From JAGQIB01 sp041393395 (GTDB lineage Bacteria; ARS69), in contig JAWKKG010000004.1 in NCBI GenBank assembly GCA_041393395.1, positions 620,001-684,000 of the forward strand: DNA of 64,000 nucleotides. Direction: 5' to 3'. The position numbers and the translations under genes were made by a program. This document shows positions 33,427-42,479 of the stretch, piece by piece (position 1 is the stretch's first letter; each line of letters begins with the position of its first letter). Below the pieces are notes generated by a model that saw only the letters and a list, made by a program, of their open reading frames with translations, made no database searches and was not told the DNA's origin.

Positions 33427-35474
33427 ACCCGATCACCTCCGGCGGCCGCAGCACGATCCTCATCGCGATCGCGATGTTCGCGATCCTCGCGGTGATGATG
33501 GTTCCCGTGCCGTCGCCGCTGCTCGACCTCACGATCACGTTCAACATCGCGTTCGCGTTGATCGTGCTGCTCGTCACGCTGTACACGCGCGAGCCGCTCG
33601 AGTTCTCCGTGTTCCCGAGCCTGCTCCTCGTCCTCACGCTGCTGCGTCTGGCCCTGAACGTCGCGTCCACGCGCCTGATCCTCGCGAACGGCTTCGCCGG
33701 TCACGTGATCGAGGCGTTCGGCGAGTTCGTCGTGCAGGGCAATCCCGTGATCGGCTTCGTCATCTTCGTGATCCTGGTCGTGATCCAGTTCGTGGTGATC
33801 ACGAAGGGCGCCGGGCGCGTGGCCGAGGTCGGGGCGCGCTTCACGCTGGATGCGATGCCGGGCAAGCAGATGGCGATCGACGCCGACCTGAACGCCGGCC
33901 TCATCGACGAGCGCCAGGCGAAGGAGCGTCGCGAGAAGATCTCGCGCGAGGCGGACTTCTACGGCGCCATGGACGGTGCCTCCAAGTTCGTCCGCGGAGA
34001 CGCGATCGCCGGCATCATCATCACGCTGATCAACATCCTCGGCGGATTCGTGATCGGCGTCGCGCAGCGGGGCATGCCGTTCCGCGACGCGCTCGACACG
34101 TACACGCTGCTCACGGTCGGCGACGGCCTCGTGTCGCAGATCCCGGCGCTGGTCGTGTCCGTCGCGGCCGGCATCCTGGTGACGCGTTCCGCCGGGGAGC
34201 GCGACCTCGGCGCCGACCTGATCGGGCAGATCTTCCTCAAGCCCACGGCCGTTCTCGTGGCCGCGGGAATGCTCGCCGTCCTCGGCGTGGTGCCGGGTCT
34301 CCCGACCGTACCGTTCCTCGCGCTCTCCGCCGGGGCCGCGATCCTCGGCCTCGTCACGGCGCGGAACCAGAGGCGGAGCGAGGCCAAGGCCAGCGTGCCC
34401 GCCGGCGACGAGGCGCCGGCGCCGAGCGGCCCGCAGCCCGTGGACGAGCTCCTGGTGGTGGATGCGCTCGAGGTCGAGATCGGCTACGGCCTGATCTCGC
34501 TCGTCGACGCGAACCAGGGTGGCGATCTGCTCGACCGCATCACCATGATCCGGCGTCAGGTCGCTTCCGAACTCGGCTTCATCGTGCCGCCGGTCCACGT
34601 CCGCGACAGCATCCAGCTCGAGCCGAACCAGTACCGGATTCGCGTGAAGGGCGTGCCCGTCGCGACGTCCACGATCGAGAAGGACTCGCTGCTCGCGATG
34701 AACCCCGGCGGAGCACTGGCCGATCTCCGCGGCGTGGAGACGCGGGAGCCGGCCTTCGGTCTGCCCGCGAAGTGGATCGCGCGCGGCGATCGCAGCGCCG
34801 CCGACCGCAAGGGCTGGACGGTGGTCGAGCCGACCGCGGTGCTCGCCACCCATCTCACCGAGCTCATCAAGCGGCACGCACCGGAGCTGCTCGGACGTCA
34901 GGAGGTCAAGGAACTGCTCGACGGCGTGAAGGAGCGCGCGTCCGCCGTCGTCGACGAGCTCGTGCCCGGCATTCTCTCGCTCGGCGGCGTCCAGAAGGTG
35001 CTCGCCGGACTGCTGCGCGAGCGCGTGTCGATCCGCGATCTCGTCACGATCCTCGAGACGCTCGCGGATTGGGGCGGCCAGACCCGCGACGTCGCCACGC
35101 TCGTGGATCGCTGCCGGGTGGCGCTCGGGCGCGCGATCTGCGACGACAATCGCAATCCCGACGGCACGCTCGCCGCCGTGACGCTGTCTCCGCGCCTCGA
35201 GGCTTTCCTCGGCGATTCGCTGTCCGGCCAGGGGGGAGACGTCGCGCTCCCGCCCGATAGCGCGCGCCGGGTCCTCGAGAAAGTGAACCACCTCGTGGAG
35301 AAGGCGGTCGCCGGCGGCCGCCAGCCCGTGATCCTCACGTCCGGTCGCGTGCGCAGCGCGCTGCGCCGGATGCTCGAACCGATTCTCCCGCACGTCGCCG
35401 TCCTGTCCTTCTCGGAGGTGTCGGCCGGCGTGCCCGTGACGTCCGTGGGAACCGTGGAGTGGAGCGATGAGTGA
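33423..35474 (+). CDS. flhA: Flagellar export gate protein FlhA
   Basis: 683 residues, ATGA overlap with flhB. Eight membrane helices in the first 320 residues, with the FHIPEP-type segment TKGAGRVAEVGARFTLDAMPGKQMAIDADL and SREADFYGAMDGASKFVRGDAIAG. The cytosolic nonamer-forming domain follows (about 345-683, VEPTAVLATHLTELIKRHAPELLGRQEVKELLD). It binds chaperone-substrate complexes. Full length and intact. Confidence 0.97.
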   Translation: MNPITSGGRSTILIAIAMFAILAVMMVPVPSPLLDLTITFNIAFALIVLLVTLYTREPLEFSVFPSLLLVLTLLRLALNVASTRLILANGFAGHVIEAFGEFVVQGNPVIGFVIFVILVVIQFVVITKGAGRVAEVGARFTLDAMPGKQMAIDADLNAGLIDERQAKERREKISREADFYGAMDGASKFVRGDAIAGIIITLINILGGFVIGVAQRGMPFRDALDTYTLLTVGDGLVSQIPALVVSVAAGILVTRSAGERDLGADLIGQIFLKPTAVLVAAGMLAVLGVVPGLPTVPFLALSAGAAILGLVTARNQRRSEAKASVPAGDEAPAPSGPQPVDELLVVDALEVEIGYGLISLVDANQGGDLLDRITMIRRQVASELGFIVPPVHVRDSIQLEPNQYRIRVKGVPVATSTIEKDSLLAMNPGGALADLRGVETREPAFGLPAKWIARGDRSAADRKGWTVVEPTAVLATHLTELIKRHAPELLGRQEVKELLDGVKERASAVVDELVPGILSLGGVQKVLAGLLRERVSIRDLVTILETLADWGGQTRDVATLVDRCRVALGRAICDDNRNPDGTLAAVTLSPRLEAFLGDSLSGQGGDVALPPDSARRVLEKVNHLVEKAVAGGRQPVILTSGRVRSALRRMLEPILPHVAVLSFSEVSAGVPVTSVGTVEWSDE

Positions 35475-36570
35475 CGTGACGAAGTTCCGCGGCCGTACGC
35501 CCGGACTCGCGCTGCGGCAGGCACGCGAAGAGCTCGGAGACGACGCGCGCCTCGTGAGCGCTCGCCGGGTCTCGGCGCCCGGCCTCCCGCCGCTGTACGA
35601 GGTCCAGGTGATGACGACGCCTGCCGCGAAGGACGACGTGATTCCCGCCCTGCGGCGGGAACTCGCCGGATTGCGTGAGGAGATCGGCTCGCTGCGGGCC
35701 GGCGTGCTCGCGCAGGTCCCGGCGGCGGCCGCGCCGGCGGCTCCGGTCGAGCCCGCGACGACTCCTCCGGACGAGACCGAAGACCCGGCCCTCGCGCCCT
35801 GGTTCCAGGCGCTCGAGCGCGGGGGCGCCTCGACCTCCACGTTGACTCGCGTCCGCCACGATGCGGCGCGCGCACTTCCCGACGGCGCGGACATCGCCGC
35901 CGCCGGCACCGCCGTTCGCGACGCGTTGCGCGGGCTGCTCGGCGACGGCGGCGGTGACGACCTCGGACTCGAATCGCTCGTGGTCGTGGGCCCGTCCGGC
36001 TCCGGCAAGACGACGACGCTCGCGAAGATCGCGGCCGAGCGGGTGGGGCGCGGCGAGGAGCCGGTGCTCGTGTCCGCGGACGGCGAGAGTCTGCACGGCG
36101 AGGACGAGCTCGCGGCGATCGCCGAGGCGCTCGCGCTCCCGTTCGAGACGGCCTTCGTGGACGGCCGGCTCGAGGAGATCGTCGAACGCCACGGCGCCGG
36201 CCGCGTGTACCTCGTGGACACGCCCGGGCGCTCGCCGTTCGCCGGCCGGGGGCTCGATCCGGTTCCCGCGCTCGTCGCGGCGCTTCCGGCCGCGGAGAGA
36301 GTGCTGGTGCTCGACGCCGGCCGCGACCTCGCGGAGCTCCGCGCACAGATCGATGCATGGGCACCGGTGTCGCCCGGCCGGGTGGTGCTCTCGAAGCTCG
36401 ACGAGCTCGCCCGCCCCGGTCGTCTGCTCGATGCGGCGATCGCGCTCTCGTTGCCGATCGCGCGCGTCTCGTTCGGTCGCTCCGCGCGCGGTACGAGCGC
36501 GGTGCCCGGCGACGCGCGGGTACTCGCACGGATTCTCGGTACGGAACTCGCCGTCGAGCGGACGGCGTAG
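35467..36570 (+). CDS. flhF: Flagellar SRP-type GTPase FlhF
   Basis: 367 residues, starting inside the end of flhA (8-nt overlap). N-terminal B domain (KFRGRTPGLALRQAREELGDDARLVSARRV), an Ala/Pro linker, then an NG domain with P-loop GPSGSGKTT (175-183), DTPGRSPF in place of the usual DTAGR, and KLDELARPG. FlhF sets the site and number of polar flagella. Its usual antagonist FlhG (MinD-like ATPase) is not next to it and is not in the window. Confidence 0.94.
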   Translation: MSDVTKFRGRTPGLALRQAREELGDDARLVSARRVSAPGLPPLYEVQVMTTPAAKDDVIPALRRELAGLREEIGSLRAGVLAQVPAAAAPAAPVEPATTPPDETEDPALAPWFQALERGGASTSTLTRVRHDAARALPDGADIAAAGTAVRDALRGLLGDGGGDDLGLESLVVVGPSGSGKTTTLAKIAAERVGRGEEPVLVSADGESLHGEDELAAIAEALALPFETAFVDGRLEEIVERHGAGRVYLVDTPGRSPFAGRGLDPVPALVAALPAAERVLVLDAGRDLAELRAQIDAWAPVSPGRVVLSKLDELARPGRLLDAAIALSLPIARVSFGRSARGTSAVPGDARVLARILGTELAVERTA

Positions 36571-36585
36571 GAGGCAGGACGGATC

Positions 36586-36888
36586 TTGGCCCGCAAGAAG
36601 AAGAACGAGGGGCTTCCGGTGGCCATCGCCACGCAGGGCGGACTTCTTTCCGCGCTCGCGGTGCTCGCGATCGGAACCTTCCAGGGCGGTCGTGCCTGGA
36701 TCGTGCTCATTCGTGCGGGAGTCGCGTTTCTCTTGTGCTCGGCCATCCTGAAGATTCTCACGGCCGGCGTCATGACCTGGGTGTCCGCCAAGCGGACCCA
36801 AATCGAGAAGACTGACGCCACCGCGGACGACATCGACGAGACGGTCGGACTGATCAACTCCATCTCACCCGAAACTGCGGAGAAATGA
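36586..36888 (+). CDS. Small two-helix membrane protein between flhF and fliA
   Basis: 100 residues, TTG start after TAGGAGGCAGG. Basic N-terminus (ARKKKNEG), two predicted membrane helices (about 13-33 and 38-66), and an acidic tail (EKTDATADDIDETVGLINSI). No family is recognised. It occupies the slot where flhG normally sits and overlaps fliA by 4 nt, so it is translationally coupled to the sigma factor. Function unknown; a membrane anchor or assembly factor is possible. Confidence 0.75.
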   Translation: MARKKKNEGLPVAIATQGGLLSALAVLAIGTFQGGRAWIVLIRAGVAFLLCSAILKILTAGVMTWVSAKRTQIEKTDATADDIDETVGLINSISPETAEK

Positions 36889-37766
36889 GCTTGATGACGA
36901 AGGAAAGCGCCGAGAGGCTCTGGAAGGACTACCGTCGCACCCGGTCGCCCGAGGTTCGCGAGAAGCTCGTTCTGCGCTACGTCTCGCTCGTGAAGTACGT
37001 GGCGGGCCGTCTCGCGATCGGGCTTCCGCCGTCCGTCCAGGCCGACGACCTCATCAGCTCCGGCATCCTCGGACTCATGGATGCGATCGACAAGTACGAC
37101 CTCGAGCGCGACACGCGCTTCGAGACGTACGCCGTCACGCGAATCCGCGGCGCGATCCTCGACGAGCTGCGTGCGCTCGACTGGATCCCGCGCTCCACGC
37201 GTCAGAAAGCCCGCAAGCTCGAAGGCGTGTACACGGTGCTCGAGAACTCGCTCGGCCGGCAGGCGACGACCGAAGAGGTCGCGAAGCACATGAACCTCTC
37301 CACGACGGCCCTCTACGGACTGCTCGACGAGGTCCGCTCCACGAATCTCGTGTCACTCGACGAGTACGTGCAGGGCAAGGACGGCGAGGGGCAGACCCGC
37401 CTCGTGGACGCCGTCGAGGACAAGGTCAGTCTCGATCCGTCCGAGCGCATCGACATCGAGGATCTGAAGGAGGTCATGAACTCCGCGATCCTGCGTCTCC
37501 CTCCGCGCGAACGTCTCGTGATCGCGCTGTACTACTACGAGGAGCTCACGCTGAAGGAGATCGGCTCGATCCTGAACGTCTCGGAGTCGCGCATCTCCCA
37601 GATCCATACCAAGGCCGTGACCCGGCTGCGCAACAAGCTCAAGAGCCAGATGCACTCGCTGATCGCGGGCCTCATGGGCCCCGGCATCCCCCAGGAGTTC
37701 TCGAGCGCCGAGAAGCGCGGCGCCCGCGCCGTGATCGGAGACATCGCGAAGATCCTCGCCGAGTAG
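36885..37766 (+). CDS. fliA: RNA polymerase sigma factor FliA (sigma-28)
   Basis: 293 residues, ATG overlapping the previous stop. Region 2 contains RYVSLVKYVAGRLAIGLPPSVQADDLISSGILGLMDAI with the family-specific ARGAILDEL-like segment RIRGAILDELRALDWIPRS. Region 3 and region 4 (YYYEELTLKEIGSILNVSESRISQIHTKAVTRL) are intact. A C-terminal tail of about 30 residues goes beyond the enteric protein. It should read the promoters at 193, 1984 and 27489. No anti-sigma FlgM is seen in the window. Confidence 0.96.
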   Translation: MSLMTKESAERLWKDYRRTRSPEVREKLVLRYVSLVKYVAGRLAIGLPPSVQADDLISSGILGLMDAIDKYDLERDTRFETYAVTRIRGAILDELRALDWIPRSTRQKARKLEGVYTVLENSLGRQATTEEVAKHMNLSTTALYGLLDEVRSTNLVSLDEYVQGKDGEGQTRLVDAVEDKVSLDPSERIDIEDLKEVMNSAILRLPPRERLVIALYYYEELTLKEIGSILNVSESRISQIHTKAVTRLRNKLKSQMHSLIAGLMGPGIPQEFSSAEKRGARAVIGDIAKILAE

Positions 37767-37805
37767 AGAGAGCCGGACGGGGCGAGGCCCCGGGGAGGGA
37801 ACGCC

Positions 37806-38159
37806 ATGGTCGAGAGCTCGGACCTTCAGGCCGCGATCCTGCGGACCCAGGCCACGGAGCGCCTCCAGGCCCTCCACAACCAGCAGGAAGAACTCGAAAG
37901 GAAGCGCTTCGAACTCACCATGGCGCGGGAACGTGCCGAAAAAGCCAAGAAGGCGCAGGAAGTCGAACGGGGCGAGGGCAAGCGGGTCGTACGGGACCGC
38001 TGGGAGCGGGGCGAGAGGGATCCGGATTCCGGGCCCGAACCCGAGCCCCGGGAGGATCCGGGCGCAACGCACGCCGCGGGCGAAGCCGAGGCCGCCGGGG
38101 GATCGGAGGAGGAGGATGGGGATGCGACGCACGGAGGCGGGATCGATGTCCGCGTGTAG
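37806..38159 (+). CDS. Small coiled-coil protein of the flagellar operon
   Basis: 117 residues. A helical first half (about 5-60: LQAAILRTQATERLQALHNQQEELERKRFEL) and a disordered acidic, Gly-rich second half. No recognised domain. A GGGGC-GAG-GCCCC hairpin and GGGAGGGAACGCC precede the ATG. Its 3' end overlaps the next gene. It is predicted to be cytosolic; a chaperone or structural adaptor role is only a guess from context. Confidence 0.65.
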   Translation: MVESSDLQAAILRTQATERLQALHNQQEELERKRFELTMARERAEKAKKAQEVERGEGKRVVRDRWERGERDPDSGPEPEPREDPGATHAAGEAEAAGGSEEEDGDATHGGGIDVRV

Positions 38160-39111
38160 GACGATGCTGCTGGCCGGAGTACTGGCCGGGCTGACGGGCC
38201 CCGTCGCGGCGGGCACCGTTCCGCCGGGGCGCATGGCGTATCTGGCCGCGGAGGCCGCCCGGTTGAGCGACGAGGCCGCCACCGCGGGTATCGACGTACC
38301 CGAAGTGCCCACCGGGCAGGCGGAGACGGCGGAGCTCGCGACGGGTGAAGAGAGCGCGGGACCGCGTCCGGAGCCGATCCAGATCCGCGGTCCCCGATCC
38401 CGATCGGGTTTCGCGAACGTCGCGTGGGTTCCGAACTGGTCCGCCTTCGGGCGAAGCTGGCCGGTCGGTCCCGGACCGACGACGCTGCTCGTGGTGGGAT
38501 CGTTTCTGCTCGCTCTCACCGGGATCACGCGCTTCCGACTCCAGCGTCGCCGCCCGGCGAAGACGTCGAGCACGGCATCGGATCACGAACTCCGCGAGGT
38601 GACGTGGCGCTTCCGCTCGCCGGAGCCGGTGCGCATCGGGCACGAGTCCTCGGATCGATTCCAGTCCGTGCTCGACGAGATCGAAATTCTCGGCCGGCAG
38701 CTCCGACAGGCGACGACCGCCGGCGGCCACTCGGCGCTCGCGCCCGTCGTGTTCGCCCGGCGCGATCGGGAAGCGATCGCAGGGGAAGCGTCGACGCCGT
38801 CCACACACTCGATGATCCAGACGAAGCCGGCGTCGCCGAGCGCACCGATCGCGTCCCCCGCACCAGCCGCACCGGCCGCCACGATCGCCCCGCCGACGTC
38901 CCGCGAGGAGCGCTACGCGCTCGCGCGCCGTCTGCTCGCGGAGGGGAAGGAGCGCGACGTGATCCGGGCCGCCACCGGACTCAAGACGGCGGAGCTCGAT
39001 CTGATTCGCTGCGGTCTCGCCCGCACGGAGACACCGGAGAACATTCGCGCGGGACGCGCGCGCCTGAACGTGTCGTGGCCCCTTTCGGGTGCCGCGGGGA
39101 GGAACGAATGA
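38122..39111 (+). CDS. Membrane protein with coiled coil and C-terminal HTH-like helix (DUF6115-like)
   Basis: 329 residues from the ATG at 38122, which follows GGAGGAGGAGG; 38146 is an alternative with its own GGAGG. Signal-like hydrophobic segment (TMLLAGVLAGLTGPVAAG), a periplasmic stretch, and one membrane helix (TTLLVVGSFLLALTGITRF, about 125-143). A cytosolic coiled region follows, and a terminal helix pair (ERYALARRLLAEGKERDVIRAATGLKTAELDLIRCGL) resembles the HTH end of DUF6115/DUF2802 proteins found in flagellar operons. Function unknown. The frame extends to 37933 but that part is a shadow of the upstream gene. Confidence 0.7.
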   Translation: MRRTEAGSMSACRTMLLAGVLAGLTGPVAAGTVPPGRMAYLAAEAARLSDEAATAGIDVPEVPTGQAETAELATGEESAGPRPEPIQIRGPRSRSGFANVAWVPNWSAFGRSWPVGPGPTTLLVVGSFLLALTGITRFRLQRRRPAKTSSTASDHELREVTWRFRSPEPVRIGHESSDRFQSVLDEIEILGRQLRQATTAGGHSALAPVVFARRDREAIAGEASTPSTHSMIQTKPASPSAPIASPAPAAPAATIAPPTSREERYALARRLLAEGKERDVIRAATGLKTAELDLIRCGLARTETPENIRAGRARLNVSWPLSGAAGRNE

Positions 39112-40298
39112 GCGTCCAGCCACACTCCACGGTATCGATGCCACGCCCGACGGGCGTGCGACGGGAGCGCATCCTCGTGATCGACGACGAGGAGAACATC
39201 CGTTCGACGCTGGAGGAGTTCCTCTCCATGAACGGATACGAAGTCGATACCGCCGAGAACGGGGCGCAGGGTCTCGATCTCCTCGGCCGCAACGCCTACG
39301 ACGTCGTCCTGTCCGATCTCAAGATGCCCGGCATCGACGGGATCGCGGTCATCGAGTGGGTCCGGGAGACGAATCCGGGCCTGCCCGTGCTGGTGATGTC
39401 CGGGCACGCGACGGTGGAGAGCACCATCCGGGCGCTCCGCCTCGGCGCGTACGACTATCTGCTCAAGCCGTTCGGACTCGACGAGATCGAGCGCACGATC
39501 GAGAACTGCCTGGACAAGCGTCGCCTCGAGCGACGCAACACGGAACTCACGGAGGCGAACGAACGGCTCCGCGAAGTGGAGCGGATCAAGGACGACCTGC
39601 TGGCCACCGTCTCGCACGAGTTCCGCACGCCGCTCACCGCGCTCCGCGGGTTCCTGAACCTGATGGAGTACACGGGACTCGACAATCTCCGTTCGGACCA
39701 GCTGCACGCGCTGGACGCGATCGGAGACAACGTCGAGCGACTCGACTCGATGATCGCGAACCTGCTCACCCTCGTGGAGGCGCACGACGGGGCGTACAAG
39801 CCGATCCTCGAACCGGTGCGCTTCGGCGACTTCCTGGACGAGTACTTCGGTCCGAAGGACCACGGGCGCCCGCACCGCCCGCTGAAGCGCGAGGTGGCCG
39901 AGGCCGCGGCGAACAGCGAACTCCTGCTCGACCGCCTGCGGTTCCCGCTCGTTCTCACGAACCTGCTGGACAACGCGTGGAAGTTCTCCAAGGGCCCCGG
40001 CGAGGCCGAAGTGATCTTCCGGGCGCGCCGCGAGGGCACGTCGCTGATCTTCGAGGTTCACGACGACGGCATCGGGATCCCCGCATCGCTCGGCGAGCAG
40101 CTGTTCGAGCGGTTCACGCAGGGCGACATGACGTCGACGCGCGAGTACCAGGGCGCAGGCCTCGGCCTCGCGGTGGTGCGCGAGATCGTGACCGCACACA
40201 ATGGCGACGTGCGGCTCGTCCCGCCGCTCCTTTCGGGCGCCTCCGTCCGGGTGACCCTCCCGGCCGTGGGCATCCGCGCGGCGGAAGGAGACGCGTGA
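39108..40298 (+). CDS. Receiver domain fused to histidine kinase
   Basis: 396 residues: receiver first (DDEEN at about 27, phospho-Asp 70 in VVLSDLKMPG, Lys in LLKPF), a coiled linker, HisKA with TVSHEFRTPLTALRG (phospho-His 170) and HATPase_c (NLLDNAWKFSKG, DDGIGIP, GAGLGLAVVREI). No transmembrane segment. It is neither a CheA nor a normal hybrid kinase; the receiver sits upstream of the kinase and could gate it. It lies directly before fliM, the CheY target, and no che genes are in the window, so it may feed a motor or regulatory pathway. Confidence 0.88.
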   Translation: MSVQPHSTVSMPRPTGVRRERILVIDDEENIRSTLEEFLSMNGYEVDTAENGAQGLDLLGRNAYDVVLSDLKMPGIDGIAVIEWVRETNPGLPVLVMSGHATVESTIRALRLGAYDYLLKPFGLDEIERTIENCLDKRRLERRNTELTEANERLREVERIKDDLLATVSHEFRTPLTALRGFLNLMEYTGLDNLRSDQLHALDAIGDNVERLDSMIANLLTLVEAHDGAYKPILEPVRFGDFLDEYFGPKDHGRPHRPLKREVAEAAANSELLLDRLRFPLVLTNLLDNAWKFSKGPGEAEVIFRARREGTSLIFEVHDDGIGIPASLGEQLFERFTQGDMTSTREYQGAGLGLAVVREIVTAHNGDVRLVPPLLSGASVRVTLPAVGIRAAEGDA

Positions 40299-40299
40299 C

Positions 40300-41319
40300 G
40301 TGGCGGAGCAGCTGAGTCAGGCCGACATCGACGCCCTGCTGGATACGTTCACGACGCCGGAAGGTGGGGCGTCCGAGTTCGTCTCCGCAGCGGCCGGCAG
40401 CGGGAAACGCCAGAAGCGTCCCGTGGAGACCCAGGCCTACGACTTCAGCCATCCGGATCTCCTCTCCCGCGACCAGGTCCGCTCGGTGCGAACGGTGCAC
40501 GAGGGATTCGCCCAGGCGCTCGCGAAGCGCCTGTCCACGGAGCTGCTCACGAACGTCTCCGCGTCCGTGGCGTCCATCGACCACCTCACGTACGCCGAGT
40601 TCCTGATGCTCCTGCCGAGCCCCACCGTGCTCTCGGTCGTCGAGATCCCGCAGCTCTCCGGCAACATCGCGATCGAGATCAATCCCGCGATCGCCTTCGC
40701 ATTCATCGACCGACTCCTGGGCGGCGAAGGCCGTCCGCTCGGCAAGACCCGTCCGCTCACGGCGATCGAGCAGGGCCTGATGGAACGCGTGGTGGAGAAA
40801 TGCTGCCAGGAGCTCGCCGGCGTATGGAATCCCCTGTTCGAGATGGATTTCCAGTTGCAGGCGATCGAAGGCAATCCCGAGCTCGCGCGCGTGATCGGCC
40901 CGAACGAAATGGTCGTGCTCGTGTCGATGGAGCTCCGCATGAACGAGGTGTCCGGCGTGATGACGCTGTGCCTCCCGTACATCGTGATGGAACCCGCGAT
41001 CCAGCGTCTCAGCCAGAGCAACATGGTGACGCGCAAGGGCGGCGGCGACCCGGAACGCTTGCGGAGCGCGCTCTCGCGGTCGGTCCGTGACTCGCGCGTA
41101 CGCGTCGACGTGGAGATCGGTCGCGCGTGTCTCAGCATTCGTGAGTTGATGGAGCTCGAGCCCGGCGACGTGCTGCGGTTCTCCGCTCCGTGCCGGGCCG
41201 GCGCGACGCTGCTCATCGAGGGCGTCACCCGGGCGGAGGGCTCGCCCGGACGGGCCAACGGCAATCTCGCGCTTCGTGTGGATTCGGCCCGTGACCGCGG
41301 GCAGGAGGAGAAGGGATGA
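40300..41319 (+). CDS. fliM: Flagellar motor switch protein FliM
   Basis: 339 residues, GTG start one base after the previous stop. The N-terminus EQLSQADIDALLDTF is the CheY-P binding peptide and implies chemotactic control by CheY encoded elsewhere. The middle CheC-like domain includes LSTELLTNVSASVASID and FIDRLLGGEGRP, and the C-terminal FliN-type SpoA domain starts near residue 255 (VRVDVEIGRACLSIRELMELEPGDVL). Next gene overlaps by 4 nt. Confidence 0.96.
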   Translation: MAEQLSQADIDALLDTFTTPEGGASEFVSAAAGSGKRQKRPVETQAYDFSHPDLLSRDQVRSVRTVHEGFAQALAKRLSTELLTNVSASVASIDHLTYAEFLMLLPSPTVLSVVEIPQLSGNIAIEINPAIAFAFIDRLLGGEGRPLGKTRPLTAIEQGLMERVVEKCCQELAGVWNPLFEMDFQLQAIEGNPELARVIGPNEMVVLVSMELRMNEVSGVMTLCLPYIVMEPAIQRLSQSNMVTRKGGGDPERLRSALSRSVRDSRVRVDVEIGRACLSIRELMELEPGDVLRFSAPCRAGATLLIEGVTRAEGSPGRANGNLALRVDSARDRGQEEKG

Positions 41320-42212
41320 ACGAGGTGACGTCCGCGGATCGGGAGCTGTTCGCCGAGTTCGCTCGCCGCATCGAGGCGGCGCTGAAGGATCGCATCGAGG
41401 GCGACGTCGCCGCGGGTGAGCTCTCCGATTTCGCGTTCGGGGCGGAGGAGCTCGCGAGCCTGGCGCAGGAGGGTGCCGCGTTGTTGCCGGCGCGTTGGCC
41501 CTCGGAGAACGGAGACATCACCGGTGTCGTGCTCTGGACGGGCGCGCTGTCCGCGCTGCTCGGCGACGATCCGCGCGCCGCCGCCGACCTCACGGCCGAG
41601 GATCTCGACGCGCTCGGACAGAGTCTCACGCTGAATCTCGGTGAGGGTGGGGAGGGGAAGCTGGGCCTCACGTGGTCCGGGGTGGAACTCGTGAGCGCGG
41701 CGAACGTGTCGGATCGCGTGGCGGAGCTCGGCCTCGGCACCGAAGCGATGGGCGTCGCGGTCCCGATCGCCTTCGGCGGTCACGAGATGACGTTCCACTT
41801 CCTTCCCGGACCGCCGGCGCCCGCGGAGGAAGCTCCGGAGGCGGATTTCGCCGTCGACGAGATGTCGGAGGATCCTGCCTCGCACGAGGCACCCGCCGCC
41901 ACGGCGCCCGCCGCCGCCGCGCCGGTCGAGGACGAAGACGACGAGGCGCCGCTGTCCGCGATTCCGGATCACCTGCTCGACGTCAACATCCCGCTTTCGA
42001 TCCGACTCGGATCGACGTACATGAACCTCGACGACGTCCTCCGGCTCGCGCCGGGCGCCGTCGTGGAGCTCGATCAGCGGGAGGACGAGCCGCTCGAGGT
42101 CGTCGCGAACGGACGGGTGATCGCCCACGGCGAGGTCGTCGTCGTCGATGAGCGATTCGGCATCAAGATCACCGACATCGGCACGTCGGCGGATCGACTG
42201 CGCTCGGTCTGA
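41316..42212 (+). CDS. FliY-like switch protein (FliN domain with long N-terminal region)
   Basis: 298 residues. The C-terminal domain (about 220-298) is a FliN/SpoA module: LLDVNIPLSIRLGSTYMNLDDVLRLAPGAVVELD, then VANGRVIAHGEVVVVDERFGIKITDI. The N-terminal 165 residues are a CheC-like or FliM-middle-like fold without the CheC catalytic Asn motif that could be recognised, followed by an Ala/Pro/Glu linker. This resembles FliY of Gram-positives and spirochaetes. With fliN at 29566 it makes two FliN-type C-ring subunits. Confidence 0.82.
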   Translation: MNEVTSADRELFAEFARRIEAALKDRIEGDVAAGELSDFAFGAEELASLAQEGAALLPARWPSENGDITGVVLWTGALSALLGDDPRAAADLTAEDLDALGQSLTLNLGEGGEGKLGLTWSGVELVSAANVSDRVAELGLGTEAMGVAVPIAFGGHEMTFHFLPGPPAPAEEAPEADFAVDEMSEDPASHEAPAATAPAAAAPVEDEDDEAPLSAIPDHLLDVNIPLSIRLGSTYMNLDDVLRLAPGAVVELDQREDEPLEVVANGRVIAHGEVVVVDERFGIKITDIGTSADRLRSV

Positions 42213-42387
42213 TCGGCGCGTCGGCGGGACGACCGCGCCCTGTCGAACGCCACGATGGGGAAGATTCCCCGGGTAACCCGGGGCAAGCGCCCCGAGCCCT
42301 TCGTGCATCTTGACTGATGCTTGCGCGTCCTTGCGGCCCTCCGCTCCGCGGGCCGGCACGCGGGTTGCTCTACTCCCGGGAAAGACG

Positions 42388-42479
42388 CCGAAACCGAAAG
42401 GGCAATCCCCGCTCGGGGTGCGCAAAGCCACGGATTCCTTCGCCTCGCCGGAGCGAATCGCCGGGCTGCCGAGTTTCGG
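42388..42479 (+). ncRNA. Cyclic di-GMP-I (GEMM) riboswitch
   Basis: Closed by a perfect 7-bp stem CCGAAAC (42388-42394) with GTTTCGG (42473-42479). Inside are the conserved core elements: AGGGCAAT, a P2 stem CCCC-GCTC-GGGG, GCGCAAAGCCACGG, a long P3 arm, and CGCCGGGCTGCCGAG. These are the AGGGCAAA, ACGCAAAGCC and GGGNTNCCGA hallmarks of the GEMM-I aptamer. It ends 24 nt before the TTG start of a secreted metallopeptidase-like gene, so control is probably at translation initiation. The 5' part of this 291-bp gap (42213-42387) has no gene that I can support. Confidence 0.85.

Noticed and set aside
31872..37289. Open frame of 1805 codons on the minus strand opposite fliR-flhB-flhA-flhF-fliA
   Set aside because: The plus strand carries well-conserved flagellar genes over the whole span; the antisense frame is Arg/Ala/Ser-rich low-complexity text produced by high GC3 codon use.
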